64,000 nt of DNA from Thermus sp. CCB_US3_UF1. Its GTDB lineage: Bacteria > Deinococcota > Deinococci > Deinococcales > Thermaceae. How positions within the stretch are numbered: the first letter of the stretch is position 1; every line of letters begins with the position of its first letter. The translations under genes and the position numbers were made by a program. A model generated the notes under the pieces. The model saw only the letters and a list, made by a program, of their open reading frames with translations. It was not told where the DNA came from and did not search any database. The stretch lies in assembly GCF_000236585.1 (NCBI RefSeq), contig NC_017278.1, positions 1,612,001-1,676,000 on the forward strand, in the 5' to 3' direction. This document shows positions 1 to 8,315 of the stretch, piece after piece.

Positions 1-1801
1 CTTCCTTTTCCAAGAGGGCCGCGGCCAGGTACTCGGGGTTCCCCCCCAGCTTGATGTCCGTACCCCGGCCCGCCATGTTGGTGGCGATGGTGACGGTTTT
101 GGAGCGCCCCGCCTGGGCCACGATCTCCGCCTCTTTGGCGTGGTGCTTGGCGTTGAGCACCTGGTGGGGGATGCCCTGGCGGAGGACGCCCAGGGTGTGC
201 ACCGCCCGCTTCAGGCCCTCCCAGGCCGCCCGCAGGTTCCCCTTGGGGGGGATGAGTTCCTCAAAGGGGGCCAGGTCCTCGTCCTTGAGCTGGGTGGGCT
301 TTTCCAGAAGCTTCCTCAGGCGCTCCCAGGCCTCCCCCGTCTGCTTGGCGCTGGCCTTCTTGAAAAGCTCCAGGCGCATCTCCAGGCGGGGCAGGTAGAG
401 GCGGGGCTCCTTGAGCATCTGGGAAAGGCGCTCGGACTTTTCAATGCTGATGGTGCCCACCAAGACCGGCTGCCCCCGCTCGTACTTCTCGGCGATCTCC
501 TCCACCACCGCGTAGAACTTCCCCTTCTCCGTGCGGTAGACCACGTCGGGGTGGTCCTGGCGGATCATGGGGCGGTTGGTGGGGACCACCACCACGTCCA
601 TGCCGTAGATCTCCTGGAACTCCTTCTCCTCGGTCTTGGCGGTGCCGGTCATGCCCGCCCGCTTCTCGTAGAGGCGGAAGAAGTTCTGGTAGGTGATGGT
701 GGCCAGGGTCTGGTTCTCCCGCTCGATCCGGACCCCTTCCTTGGCCTCAATGGCCTGGTGCAACCCCTCCCCGTAGCGGCGCCCGGGCATGAGCCGGCCC
801 GTGAACTCGTCCACGATGATGACCTGGCCGTCCTGGACGATGTAGTCCCGGTCCCGGTGGTAGAGGTCCTTGGCCCGGATGGCCTGGATGAGCATGTGGG
901 CCAGCTCCATGTTTTCCGGGCTGAAAAGCCCCTCCACCCCAAGGAGCTTCTCCGCCTTGGCGATGCCCTGGAGGGTGAGGTGCACGGAGCGGTTTTTCTC
1001 CTCGATGGTGTAGTCCCCCGTGGGCTCCTTGCGCACCCCGGGCTCAGGGGGAAGGCCTCTTTCCAGCTTTTTGGCGATCTCGGCCATCTTGTAGTAGAGG
1101 TCGGTGGCCTTCTCCGCCGGGCCGGAGATGATGAGGGGGGTGCGGGCCTCGTCGATGAGGATGGAGTCCACCTCGTCGATGATGGCGTAGTGCAGGGGGG
1201 TATCGTGGCGGAGCACCAGCTGGTCTGGGCTGATGGCCATGTTGTCCCGCAGGTAGTCAAAGCCCAGCTCGGAGTTGGTCACGTAGGTGACGTCGCAGAG
1301 GTAGGCCCGGCGGCGCTCCTCCGGGGTGGAGGTGTGCTGGATGACCCCCACGCTGAGGCCGAGGCCCCGGTAGACGGGCCCCATCCACTCCGCGTCCCGC
1401 TTGGCCAGGTAGTCGTTCACCGTGACCACGTGGACGCCCTTGCCGGTGAGGGCGTTGAGGGCCACGGCCAAGGTGGCCACCAGGGTCTTCCCCTCCCCGG
1501 TCTTCATCTCGGCGATCTTGCCCTCGTGGAGGACCGCCCCGCCGATGAGCTGCACGTCAAAGTGGCGCATGCCCAGGTAGCGCTTGGCCGATTCCCGGGT
1601 GAGGGCGAAGGCCATGGGGAGAAGCTCCTCCAGGGAAGCACCCTGCTGGTGCTTCTCCTTGAGCTCCCGGTAGGCCGCGGCCAGGTCGGGGATCCGCTCC
1701 ACCTCGGCCTCGAGGCGGTTGGTGGGCTCCACCACCTGCTTCTGGTAGCGGGCGATCTCCCGCTCGTTGTTGTCAAAAAGCTTCCGTATGAGGCCCAGCA
1801 T
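1..1801 (-). CDS. secA: Protein translocase subunit SecA, N-terminal 600 residues (cut by window edge)
   Basis: ATP-driven motor that pushes unfolded preproteins through the SecYEG channel at the inner membrane. Seen: the protein starts [13 protein letters not shown] Walker A motif MKTGEGKT lies near residues 99-106 and a Walker B/DEAD-type motif [12 protein letters not shown] near 209-220. The [12 protein letters not shown] and [16 protein letters not shown] helicase-type motifs follow further on. The reading frame is open to the left window edge, so the C-terminal wing, linker and zinc region are missing here. The ATG at 1801 has no Shine-Dalgarno sequence. A TACAAT box at 1817-1812 ends ten bases upstream, which suggests a leaderless transcript. 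The gene lies 39 bp downstream of tsaD on the same strand. Identification is secure. Confidence 0.98.
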   Translation of the reverse strand, partial: MLGLIRKLFDNNEREIARYQKQVVEPTNRLEAEVERIPDLAAAYRELKEKHQQGASLEELLPMAFALTRESAKRYLGMRHFDVQLIGGAVLHEGKIAEMKTGEGKTLVATLAVALNALTGKGVHVVTVNDYLAKRDAEWMGPVYRGLGLSVGVIQHTSTPEERRRAYLCDVTYVTNSELGFDYLRDNMAISPDQLVLRHDTPLHYAIIDEVDSILIDEARTPLIISGPAEKATDLYYKMAEIAKKLERGLPPEPGVRKEPTGDYTIEEKNRSVHLTLQGIAKAEKLLGVEGLFSPENMELAHMLIQAIRAKDLYHRDRDYIVQDGQVIIVDEFTGRLMPGRRYGEGLHQAIEAKEGVRIERENQTLATITYQNFFRLYEKRAGMTGTAKTEEKEFQEIYGMDVVVVPTNRPMIRQDHPDVVYRTEKGKFYAVVEEIAEKYERGQPVLVGTISIEKSERLSQMLKEPRLYLPRLEMRLELFKKASAKQTGEAWERLRKLLEKPTQLKDEDLAPFEELIPPKGNLRAAWEGLKRAVHTLGVLRQGIPHQVLNAKHHAKEAEIVAQAGRSKTVTIATNMAGRGTDIKLGGNPEYLAAALLEKE

Positions 1802-1840
1802 CCTAGGGCCGATTGTACTCCCTGGGGATGAGAAACCCCT

Positions 1841-2812
1841 TTAGGCTTCCTCCAGGGGCCAGTAGGCGGTGGCCCCCAGGCCCAGGGGGCTTGGGGGAAG
1901 GCCCGCCCGGTAACGGCGCCAGGCGGCCAGGGCCACCATGGCTCCGTTGTCCTGGGAGAGGCCCCTGGGGGGGAAGTGGACCTGGAGGCCTGCCTGGCGG
2001 AAGCGTTCCTGAAGGGCTTGGTTGGCGGCCACCCCCCCGGCCACCAGGAGGACGCGGTGGCCGGTGTCCTCGGCCGCCCGCAGGACCACCTCGGCCAGGT
2101 GGAGGATGGCCGCCTCCTGGAAGCCCCGGGCCAGGGCGGGGGCAGGTAGGCCCTTCTCCACCAGCTGTAAGGCCCTGGTCTTGAGGCCGGAAAAGCTGAA
2201 ATCGTACCCCTCCTGCCCCTTGAGGGGGACGGGGAAGGGGATGGCCTCCCCGGCCTCCCGCGCCAGGCGCTCGATCTCCGGCCCCCCGGGGAAACCGAGG
2301 CCCAGGAGGCGGGCCACCTTGTCAAAGGCCTCCCCGGCGGCATCGTCCCGGGTGGCCCCCAGGAGGCGGTACCGCCCCAGAGCCTGGACCTCAAAGAGGT
2401 GGGTATGCCCCCCGGAGGCCACCAGGGCCAGGAAGGGGGGCTCGAGGCCTTCGGGCCAAGCGGCAGCGATGTGGGCCTCCAGGTGGTGGATGGCGTAAAA
2501 GGGCCGCCCCAGGGCCCAGGCCAGGCCCTTGGCGAAGGCGTAGCCCACAAGTAGGGCCCCGATGAGGCCAGGCCCCCGGGTGGCCGCCACCAGGGAAAGG
2601 TCTTGGGGGCCGATGCCCGCCTCGGCCAGGGCCCTTTCGGCCAGGGGACGGATCACCTTCAGGTGCTCCCGGCTGGCCAGCTCCGGCACCACGCCGCCAA
2701 AGGCCTGGTGAAGGGCCACCTGGCTCGCCACCAGGTTCACCGCCACCCGGCCATCCTCCACCAGGCCCACCCCGGTGTCGTCGCAGGAGGTGTCTATGCC
2801 CAGCACCCACAC
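1841..2812 (-). CDS. tsaD: tRNA N6-adenosine threonylcarbamoyltransferase TsaD
   Basis: Transfers the threonylcarbamoyl group from threonylcarbamoyl-AMP to A37 of ANN-decoding tRNAs, making t6A with TsaB, TsaE and TsaC; cytoplasmic. Seen: 323 residues of the ASKHA fold. The N-terminal phosphate loop is GIDTSCDDTGVGLV, the ELASREH segment follows, the metal-binding HHLEAH is at about residues 109-114, GGVAAN lies near 260, and SQDNGAMVA near the C-terminus supplies the last metal ligand. The GTG start at 2812 is preceded by TAGGGT (2824-2819) six bases upstream. A second in-frame GTG lies two codons on. Its partner tsaB lies about 50 kb away at 52113. Length and motifs match the family. Confidence 0.97.
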   Translation of the reverse strand: MWVLGIDTSCDDTGVGLVEDGRVAVNLVASQVALHQAFGGVVPELASREHLKVIRPLAERALAEAGIGPQDLSLVAATRGPGLIGALLVGYAFAKGLAWALGRPFYAIHHLEAHIAAAWPEGLEPPFLALVASGGHTHLFEVQALGRYRLLGATRDDAAGEAFDKVARLLGLGFPGGPEIERLAREAGEAIPFPVPLKGQEGYDFSFSGLKTRALQLVEKGLPAPALARGFQEAAILHLAEVVLRAAEDTGHRVLLVAGGVAANQALQERFRQAGLQVHFPPRGLSQDNGAMVALAAWRRYRAGLPPSPLGLGATAYWPLEEA

Positions 2813-2847
2813 CCTTCCACCCTACCAGGGCTAGGCTGGAGGGGAAG

Positions 2848-4170
2848 GTGCTCTGGCTTCTGCCCCCCATCCTGCTTCTGGTCTACCTCCTCTACCGGGC
2901 CCGCAGGCCCCGGCCCCGGCCCTGGGCGGGGGTGTGGCTGTGGCGGCGGGGAAGGCGGCGCCGCTTCCGCCCCAGGCCCGACCTCAGGCTCCTCCTCCTC
3001 CTCCTGGCCGCGGCCCTCCTGGTCCTGGCCCTGGAGGACCCTCCCTTGGGGCCCCCTCCCAGGGTCTTCGTGGTGGACGCCTCCGCTAGCATGGCCGCCC
3101 GGGAAGGGGGGAAGACCCGGCTGGACCTGGCCAAGGAAAGCCTCCTTCCCCTCCTGGAAAGGGCCCCGGAGGCGGTCCTGGTCCGGGCAGGGGAGAAGCC
3201 TTTGGCCTTTGGCCCCGCCCCTGGGGTCGCCCTCAGGGCCAGGCTCCTCGCCCTGGAGGCCGGGGATGCCCGGGCGGACCTGGAGGGGGCCATGGCCCTG
3301 GGGAGGAGGCTCCTCAAGGCCCCGGTGGTGGTGGCCACCGACGGCCCCCCGCCCCCCGGGGCCGAGGGGTACCTGGGGGTGGGCAGCCCCCAGGAGAACC
3401 TGGGGATCGTGGCGGTGGCGGGGGGGTTCCTGGCCCTGGGGAATAGCGCCCCAAGGCCCCTCCTGGCCCGGGTGGAGATCGGGGGCCAGGCCTACCAGCG
3501 GGAGGTGCCCGCCCGGGGGTATGCCCGCCTCGAGGGCCTCCCCTTAAGCTTCTCCGCCCGGGTCCTGAACGGGGGGGCCCTGGGGCTGGACGACGCCGCG
3601 AGCTTTGGCCTAAGGCGGCTTGGAGTGGAGGCCCCATCCCTCCCCGCCCTCACGCGCCTCCTGCGCCTCTTGGGGACGGTTCCGGGAGGGGAGGTGCGGG
3701 TGCGCATAGGGGTGCCCCAGGCCCCCCCCGAGGGGCCCACCCTCTTCTTCGCCCCCCAGGCGGGGGAGCCCCTTCCCGTCCTCCTCACCGCCCCCCACCC
3801 CCTCCTGGAGGGCGTGGCCCTCCTGGGGGAGCGCCTTCCCCCTCCCCCTCCTCCCCCCGCCCCCTGGCAGGCCCTGGCGGAGGGGGAGGACGGGCAGGGC
3901 CTCCTCTACTTCGCCGAAGGGGGGCTTTACCTGCCGCCCCTGGAGGCCATCCAGGACCGGCCCCTCTTCCCCGTCCTGGCCTACAACTTCCTCCGGCCCT
4001 ACCGCGAGGCGCGCACCGGCCTCCTGGCCCCGGAGGAGACCCTCCTGCCCACCCCCCAGGCCAGCTTCCTGCCCCGGGAACCAGGGGGCGGGGGCCGGTG
4101 GCTGGCCCTCCTGGCCGCCTTGGTCCTCCTCCTGGAAGCCCTCCTCTGGCGGAAGCGGGAGGCGGCATAA
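2848..4170 (+). CDS. BatA-like membrane protein with von Willebrand factor A domain
   Basis: Inner-membrane protein of unknown function. Seen: 440 residues. A hydrophobic N-terminal helix spans about residues 2-16, an Arg-rich stretch follows, and a second membrane helix spans about 47-62. A vWA domain then opens with the MIDAS motif DASAS (residues 77-81) and contains VVVATDGPPPP near 160-170. A long extracytoplasmic stretch is followed by a C-terminal helix near 418-434 and a basic tail. This architecture is known from BatA/aerotolerance-type proteins that usually accompany a MoxR ATPase and a DUF58 protein. Neither is adjacent here, although a DUF58 gene sits at 49569. GTG start with GGAGGGG just upstream. 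The gene is divergent from tsaD and is followed 7 bp later by the GNAT-like gene. The physiological role is not established. Confidence 0.75.
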   Translation: MLWLLPPILLLVYLLYRARRPRPRPWAGVWLWRRGRRRRFRPRPDLRLLLLLLAAALLVLALEDPPLGPPPRVFVVDASASMAAREGGKTRLDLAKESLLPLLERAPEAVLVRAGEKPLAFGPAPGVALRARLLALEAGDARADLEGAMALGRRLLKAPVVVATDGPPPPGAEGYLGVGSPQENLGIVAVAGGFLALGNSAPRPLLARVEIGGQAYQREVPARGYARLEGLPLSFSARVLNGGALGLDDAASFGLRRLGVEAPSLPALTRLLRLLGTVPGGEVRVRIGVPQAPPEGPTLFFAPQAGEPLPVLLTAPHPLLEGVALLGERLPPPPPPPAPWQALAEGEDGQGLLYFAEGGLYLPPLEAIQDRPLFPVLAYNFLRPYREARTGLLAPEETLLPTPQASFLPREPGGGGRWLALLAALVLLLEALLWRKREAA

Positions 4171-4171
4171 T
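4166..4171 (+). promoter_or_regulatory. -10-like box CATAAT overlapping the vWA gene stop codon
   Basis: CATAAT ends six bases before the ATG at 4178 and contains the TAA stop of the vWA gene. No Shine-Dalgarno sequence precedes the ATG. The spacing would put the transcript start at or next to the ATG, giving a leaderless mRNA for the GNAT-like gene. This is inference from position and sequence only. Confidence 0.45.
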
Positions 4172-4177
4172 GGGCCC

Positions 4178-4603
4178 ATGCGCTTCCGCCCCTTTAGCGA
4201 ACTGGACCTGGAGGCCCTGAACCGGGTGGCGGGCCACCGGCCCCTAAGCCCCGGGGCCGTGCGCCACTTCGCCCGCACCGGCCACTCCTTCCTGGCCGAG
4301 GAGGGGGAGGAACCCTTGGGCTTCGCCCTGGCCCAGGCGGTCTGGCAGGGGGAGGCCACCACCGTGCTGGTGGTGCGGATAGAGGGCATCTCCCAAGCGG
4401 TGCTGGAAGGCCTCCTGGCCGCGGTAGTGAAAAGCGCCTACGACGCTGGGGTCTACGAGGTGGCCCTCCACCTGGACCCGGGGCGCCGGGAGCTGGCGGA
4501 AGCCCTAAGGGCCCAGGGGTTTGCCGTGGGGCCTTTGGTCCTGGCGGTGCGGGTCCTGGGCAGCCGGGGCCTTAGGGGGGAGGCCCGGGGGGTTTTAGAA
4601 TAG
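4178..4603 (+). CDS. DUF1999 / GNAT-fold acetyltransferase-like protein
   Basis: Small soluble protein of 141 residues. The opening MRFRPFSELDLEALNRV and the central pattern of alternating strands and helices resemble the Thermus DUF1999 family. From memory, one member (TTHA1254 of T. thermophilus) has a GNAT acetyltransferase fold by crystallography. The usual acetyl-CoA pyrophosphate loop (R/Q-x-x-G-x-G/A) is not clearly visible, so catalytic activity is uncertain. The gene lies between the vWA membrane protein (7 bp gap) and the HMA-like gene (5 bp gap). Substrate and role are unknown. Family assignment is moderate to good; enzyme function is not assigned. Confidence 0.75.
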   Translation: MRFRPFSELDLEALNRVAGHRPLSPGAVRHFARTGHSFLAEEGEEPLGFALAQAVWQGEATTVLVVRIEGISQAVLEGLLAAVVKSAYDAGVYEVALHLDPGRRELAEALRAQGFAVGPLVLAVRVLGSRGLRGEARGVLE

Positions 4604-4608
4604 GGCTT

Positions 4609-4818
4609 ATGAACCGCGTCCTCATCGGCATCCGGGGGGAGCCCACCCCCGAGGGCATGGAACGGATCCTGAAGGCCCTGCGGGGCCTAGAAGGCGTAGA
4701 GCAGGCGGAACCCACCGGGCCCGCCCAGGTCCTGGTGGCCTACGATCCCCAGGCCCTCACGGTCATGGACCTCATCCGCACCATTCGGGAAGAGGGCTTC
4801 CTGGCAGGCATGCTCTAG
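4609..4818 (+). CDS. HMA-like mini-protein without the metal-binding cysteines
   Basis: A 69-residue protein whose length and pattern (beta-strand, helix, strand, strand, helix, strand) match a stand-alone heavy-metal-associated domain or copper chaperone. Seen: an N-terminal strand RVLIGIRG, then PTPEGMERILKALRGLEGV, then AQVLVAYDPQALTVMDLIRTI and EEGFLAGML. Where metal chaperones carry CxxC after the first strand, this protein has GEPTPEG, and there is no cysteine anywhere in it. It therefore cannot bind copper in the usual way and may be a protein-interaction module. TAGAAT (4596-4601) ends seven bases before the ATG and suggests a leaderless transcript. Fold assignment is inference; function unknown. 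Confidence 0.6.
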   Translation: MNRVLIGIRGEPTPEGMERILKALRGLEGVEQAEPTGPAQVLVAYDPQALTVMDLIRTIREEGFLAGML

Positions 4819-4845
4819 GGGGTAGACTGAGGGCCGAGGTGCCCC

Positions 4846-6003
4846 ATGCTGGACTTCTACGCCCTGGAAGACCTCCTCACCCCGGAGGAGAAGGAGGTAC
4901 AAAAGGCCGCCCGCCGCTTCCTGGAAAAGGAAGCCCTGCCCCACATCCGGGACTGGTGGGAGGAGGGGGTCTTCCCCACCCACCTGATCCCCCGCTTCGC
5001 CGAGCTGGGCTTCCTAGGCCCCACCCTGCCCCCGGAGTACGGGGGGGCGGGGGTGAGCAGCGCCGCCTACGGCCTCATCGCCTACGAGCTGGAGCGGGTG
5101 GACTCGGGCCTGAGGAGCTTTGTCAGCGTGCAAAGCTCCTTGGTCATGTACCCCATCTACGCCTACGGGAGCGAGGCGCAAAAGCGGGAGTTCCTCCCCA
5201 GGCTCGCCCGGGGAGAGCTGGTGGGCTGCTTCGGCCTCACCGAGCCCGATGGGGGGTCTGACCCCCAGGGCAACATGAAGACCCGGGCCCGCCGGGAAGG
5301 GGATACCTGGGTGCTCCAGGGCAGCAAGATGTGGATCACCAACGGCAACCTGGCCCATATCGCCATCATCTGGGCCAAGGACGAGGAGGGGCGGGTCCTG
5401 GGGTTCATCGTGCCCACGGACACCCCGGGCTTCCAGGCCCGGGAGGTGAAGCACAAGATGAGCCTCCGGGCCTCGGTGACCAGCGAGCTGATCCTGGATG
5501 GGGTGCGGGTACCCGAGGCCCTGCGCCTGCCCAAGGCGGAAGGCCTCAAAGCCCCCCTTTCCTGCCTCACCCAGGCCCGCTTCGGCATCGCCTGGGGGGT
5601 CTTGGGGGCCTTGGAGGCGGTCTACCGGGAAGCGGTGGAGTTCGCCAAAAGCCGCTCCACCTTTGGCGCGCCCATCGCGCAAAAGCAGCTGGTGCAGGCC
5701 AAGCTGGCGGAGATGCTCGCCTGGCACACGGAGGGGCTTCTCCTGGCCTGGCGGCTGGCCCGGCTCAAGGACGAGGGGAGGCTCACCCCGGCCCAGGTCT
5801 CCCTGGCCAAGCGGCAGAACGTCAGGAAGGCCCTCGAGGCCGCCCGGCTGGCCCGGGAGATCCTGGGGGGAAGCGGCATCACCCTGGAGTACCACGCCAT
5901 CCGGCACATGCTCAACCTGGAAACCGTCTACACCTATGAGGGCACCCACGAGGTCCACACCCTGGTCCTAGGCCGGGAGGCCACGGGGCTGAACGCCTTC
6001 TGA
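4846..6003 (+). CDS. Acyl-CoA dehydrogenase, glutaryl-CoA dehydrogenase type
   Basis: FAD enzyme expected to oxidise and decarboxylate glutaryl-CoA to crotonyl-CoA in lysine/tryptophan breakdown, passing electrons to electron-transfer flavoprotein. Seen: 385 residues with the three-part acyl-CoA dehydrogenase fold. RSFVSVQSSLV at about 90-100 includes an Arg at the position used for glutaryl carboxylate binding in human GCDH. The FAD motif FGLTEPDGGSDP lies at 129-140 and MWITNG near 165. The C-terminal catalytic base is Glu365 in TYEGTHEVH, as in GCDH. The start ATG has GAGGT five bases upstream and a TAGACT box at 4821-4826. The TGA stop overlaps the holA ATG (TGATG). Subfamily is well supported by motif; substrate is inferred. 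Confidence 0.88.
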   Translation: MLDFYALEDLLTPEEKEVQKAARRFLEKEALPHIRDWWEEGVFPTHLIPRFAELGFLGPTLPPEYGGAGVSSAAYGLIAYELERVDSGLRSFVSVQSSLVMYPIYAYGSEAQKREFLPRLARGELVGCFGLTEPDGGSDPQGNMKTRARREGDTWVLQGSKMWITNGNLAHIAIIWAKDEEGRVLGFIVPTDTPGFQAREVKHKMSLRASVTSELILDGVRVPEALRLPKAEGLKAPLSCLTQARFGIAWGVLGALEAVYREAVEFAKSRSTFGAPIAQKQLVQAKLAEMLAWHTEGLLLAWRLARLKDEGRLTPAQVSLAKRQNVRKALEAARLAREILGGSGITLEYHAIRHMLNLETVYTYEGTHEVHTLVLGREATGLNAF

Positions 6004-6911
6004 TGGTCATCGCCTTCACCGGCGACCCCTTTTTGGCCCGGGAGGCCCTCCTGGAGGAGGCCCGGCTCCGCGGGCTTTCCCGCTTCACCGAGCCCACCCC
6101 GGAGGCCCTGGCCGAGGCCCTCACCCCGGGGCTTTTCGGCGGGGCGGGGGCCATGCTGGACCTGAGGGAGGTGGGGGAAGGGGAGTGGAAGGCCCTGAAG
6201 CCCCTCCTGGAAGGGGTGCCGGAAGGGGTGCCCGTCCTCCTCCTGGACCCCAGGCCTACCCCTGCCCGGGCGGCCTTCTACCGGGGAAGGGAGCGGCGGG
6301 ACTTCCCTACCCCCAGGGGCAAGGACCTCCTGCGCCACCTGGAGGGCCGGGCCAAGCGGCTTGGGCTTAAGCTGCCCGCGGGGGTGGTGCAGTACCTGGC
6401 CTCCCTGGAGGGGGACCTCGAGGCCCTGGAGCGGGAGCTGGAGAAGCTGGCCCTCCTCGCCCCTCCCCTCACCCTGGAGAAGGTGGAAAGGGTGGTGGCC
6501 CTAAGGCCCCCAGTGACGGGGTTTGACCTGGTGCGGGCCGCGCTGGAGGGGAACGCCCCCGAGGCCCTGCGCCGCCTCCAGCGCCTCAAGGAGGAGGGGG
6601 AGGAGCCCCTTAAGCTCCTTGGGGCCTTCGCCTGGCAGGTTGCCCTCCTGGCCCGGGCCTGGATGCTCCTGGGGGAAACCCCCAGGCCCAAGGAGGAGGA
6701 CCTGGCCCGCCTCGAGGCCCACCCCTACGCCGCCAGGCGGGCCCTGGAGATGGCCCGGGGGCTGGGGAAGGAGGGGCTCCGCCAGGCCCTGGACACCCTG
6801 ATCGCCGCCGAAAGGCGGGCCAAGGAGGGAAAGGACCCCTGGCTGGCCCTGGAAGGGGCGGTCCTGGCCCTGGCCGGCCTGTCCTTGACCCGCGGGTCAG
6901 GGCCTGGGTAG
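6003..6911 (+). CDS. holA: DNA polymerase III subunit delta
   Basis: The delta subunit of the clamp loader, which opens the beta sliding clamp during replication. Seen: 302 residues. The N-terminus MVIAFTGDPFLAREALLEE corresponds to the degenerate P-loop-like start of HolA. GVPVLLLDPRP lies near 75-85, and the middle segment DLLRHLEGRAKRLGLKLP-like leads into the helical collar (GVVQYLASLEGDLEALERELEKL). PPVTGFDLVRAALEGN and a final helical domain follow. No Walker A motif is expected or seen. Translation is coupled to the preceding acyl-CoA dehydrogenase by the TGATG overlap. The stop TAG at 6909 is also the start of a TAGAGT box before tldD. Length matches bacterial HolA. Confidence 0.9.
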   Translation: MVIAFTGDPFLAREALLEEARLRGLSRFTEPTPEALAEALTPGLFGGAGAMLDLREVGEGEWKALKPLLEGVPEGVPVLLLDPRPTPARAAFYRGRERRDFPTPRGKDLLRHLEGRAKRLGLKLPAGVVQYLASLEGDLEALERELEKLALLAPPLTLEKVERVVALRPPVTGFDLVRAALEGNAPEALRRLQRLKEEGEEPLKLLGAFAWQVALLARAWMLLGETPRPKEEDLARLEAHPYAARRALEMARGLGKEGLRQALDTLIAAERRAKEGKDPWLALEGAVLALAGLSLTRGSGPG

Positions 6912-6920
6912 AGTGGGGCC

Positions 6921-8315
6921 ATGCTCCCAACCGCAGGGGTGGAGGGGGTGCTGGCGCGGGCCCTGAAGGGCGGGGCTGACTTCGCCGAGGTCTACGCCGA
7001 GCGCTCCCGAAAGCGTCGGATGTCGGTCCGCTCCGGGAGGCTGGAGGAGGCCATCTCCGGCCTGGACTACGGGGTGGGGATCCGGCTTTTCTTCGGCACC
7101 GAGGTGGTCTACGCCTACACCAACGACCTCACGGAAGCGGGCCTGCAGGAGGCCCTGGAAACCCTCCTCAGGGCCAAGGGAACCCTGGGAAAGGTGGACG
7201 CCCGGGGCCAAGGGGGCCTGGACTTCCGCCGGCGCGCCCCCCAGGGCCTCCACACCCCCAAGGTGCCCCTAGGGGAGAAGGACAAGCGCTTCCGCCTGGA
7301 AAGGCTCTTGGAGGCCGAGGCCGGGGCCCGGCTGGCCCCGGAGATCAAGGAGGTGGAGGCGAGCCTCCTGGAGTGGGAGCAGGAGGTCCTCATCGCCAAC
7401 ACCGAGGGCACCTGGGCTGAAGAGAAGCGGGTCCGCACCCGGCTCTACGTGCTGGCCGTGGCCCAGGACGGGGCCGAGGTGCAGACCGGGATGAGCGCCC
7501 CGGGGAAGAGCGTGGGCCTGGAGCTCTTCGAGCTCTATCCGCCCAAGGAGGTGGGGGCCAAGGCCGCCCGCCAGGCCCTCACCAACCTGCGGGCCAAGCC
7601 TGCCCCGGCGGGCACCATGCCGGTGGTGGTGGGCCCCGGTTTCGGCGGGGTGATCTTCCACGAGGCCCTGGGCCATCTCCTGGAGACCACCAGCGTGGCC
7701 AAGAAGGCCAGCGTCCTCGCCGATCGGCTGGGGGAGGCCATCGCCAGCCCCGTGGTCACCTACATCGACGACGGCACCCTGCCCCACGCCTGGGGCTCCA
7801 GCGAGGTGGACGACGAGGGCCGGCCCACGGAGCGCACGGTGCTCATTGAAAAAGGGGTCCTCAGGGCCTACATGGTGGACCGCCTGGGCCACCTCCTCAC
7901 GGGCTACCCCCTGACGGGCTCGGGCCGGAGGCAGGACTACACCTACGCCCCCACCTCCCGCATGCGCAACACCTTCCTGGCCCCTGGGGAGAGCGAGGTG
8001 GAGGACCTCTTCTCCGGGATCGAGTTCGGCCTCTACGCCAAGGAGATGGGGGGCGGCCAGGTGAAGCCGGGCTCGGGGGAGTACAACTTCGCCGTGCAGG
8101 AGGGCTACATCATCCGCAAGGGGCGTCTAGAGGAGCCCGTACGCGGGGCCATGCTGGTGGGCAAGGGGCCGGAAACCTTGAAGCGGGTGGTGGCCGTGGC
8201 CAAGGACTGGGAGAACGCCCCCGGCATGTGCGGCAGCCTCTCGGGGGCGGTGCCGGTGGAGGTGGGCCAGCCCCACATCCTGGTATCCGAGCTGGTGGTG
8301 GGAGGGCGGGCATGA
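6921..8315 (+). CDS. tldD: Metalloprotease TldD
   Basis: Subunit of the TldD/TldE zinc protease, which degrades unfolded or modified peptides and in other bacteria matures RiPPs or antitoxins. Seen: 464 residues. The active-site motif HEALGH lies at about residues 247-252 within GGVIFHEALGHLLETT. The third metal ligand is probably the Cys in GMCGSLSG near the C-terminus, as in known TldD proteins. The ATG at 6921 has no Shine-Dalgarno sequence; TAGAGT (6909-6914) lies six bases upstream. The stop overlaps the tldE start by 4 bp (ATGA), which fits stoichiometric production of the heterodimer. No candidate precursor peptide or modifying enzyme is visible nearby, so a general proteolytic role is more likely than RiPP maturation. 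Confidence 0.95.
   Translation: MLPTAGVEGVLARALKGGADFAEVYAERSRKRRMSVRSGRLEEAISGLDYGVGIRLFFGTEVVYAYTNDLTEAGLQEALETLLRAKGTLGKVDARGQGGLDFRRRAPQGLHTPKVPLGEKDKRFRLERLLEAEAGARLAPEIKEVEASLLEWEQEVLIANTEGTWAEEKRVRTRLYVLAVAQDGAEVQTGMSAPGKSVGLELFELYPPKEVGAKAARQALTNLRAKPAPAGTMPVVVGPGFGGVIFHEALGHLLETTSVAKKASVLADRLGEAIASPVVTYIDDGTLPHAWGSSEVDDEGRPTERTVLIEKGVLRAYMVDRLGHLLTGYPLTGSGRRQDYTYAPTSRMRNTFLAPGESEVEDLFSGIEFGLYAKEMGGGQVKPGSGEYNFAVQEGYIIRKGRLEEPVRGAMLVGKGPETLKRVVAVAKDWENAPGMCGSLSGAVPVEVGQPHILVSELVVGGRA

Noticed and set aside
140-1831. Long plus-strand frame of 563 codons opposite secA
   Set aside because: It is the antisense shadow of secA. GC-rich codon use leaves long open frames on the other strand, and its product has no family features (Gly/Leu/Val-rich low-complexity text). 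The same applies to many frames opposite lon, sdhA, uvrC and argS.
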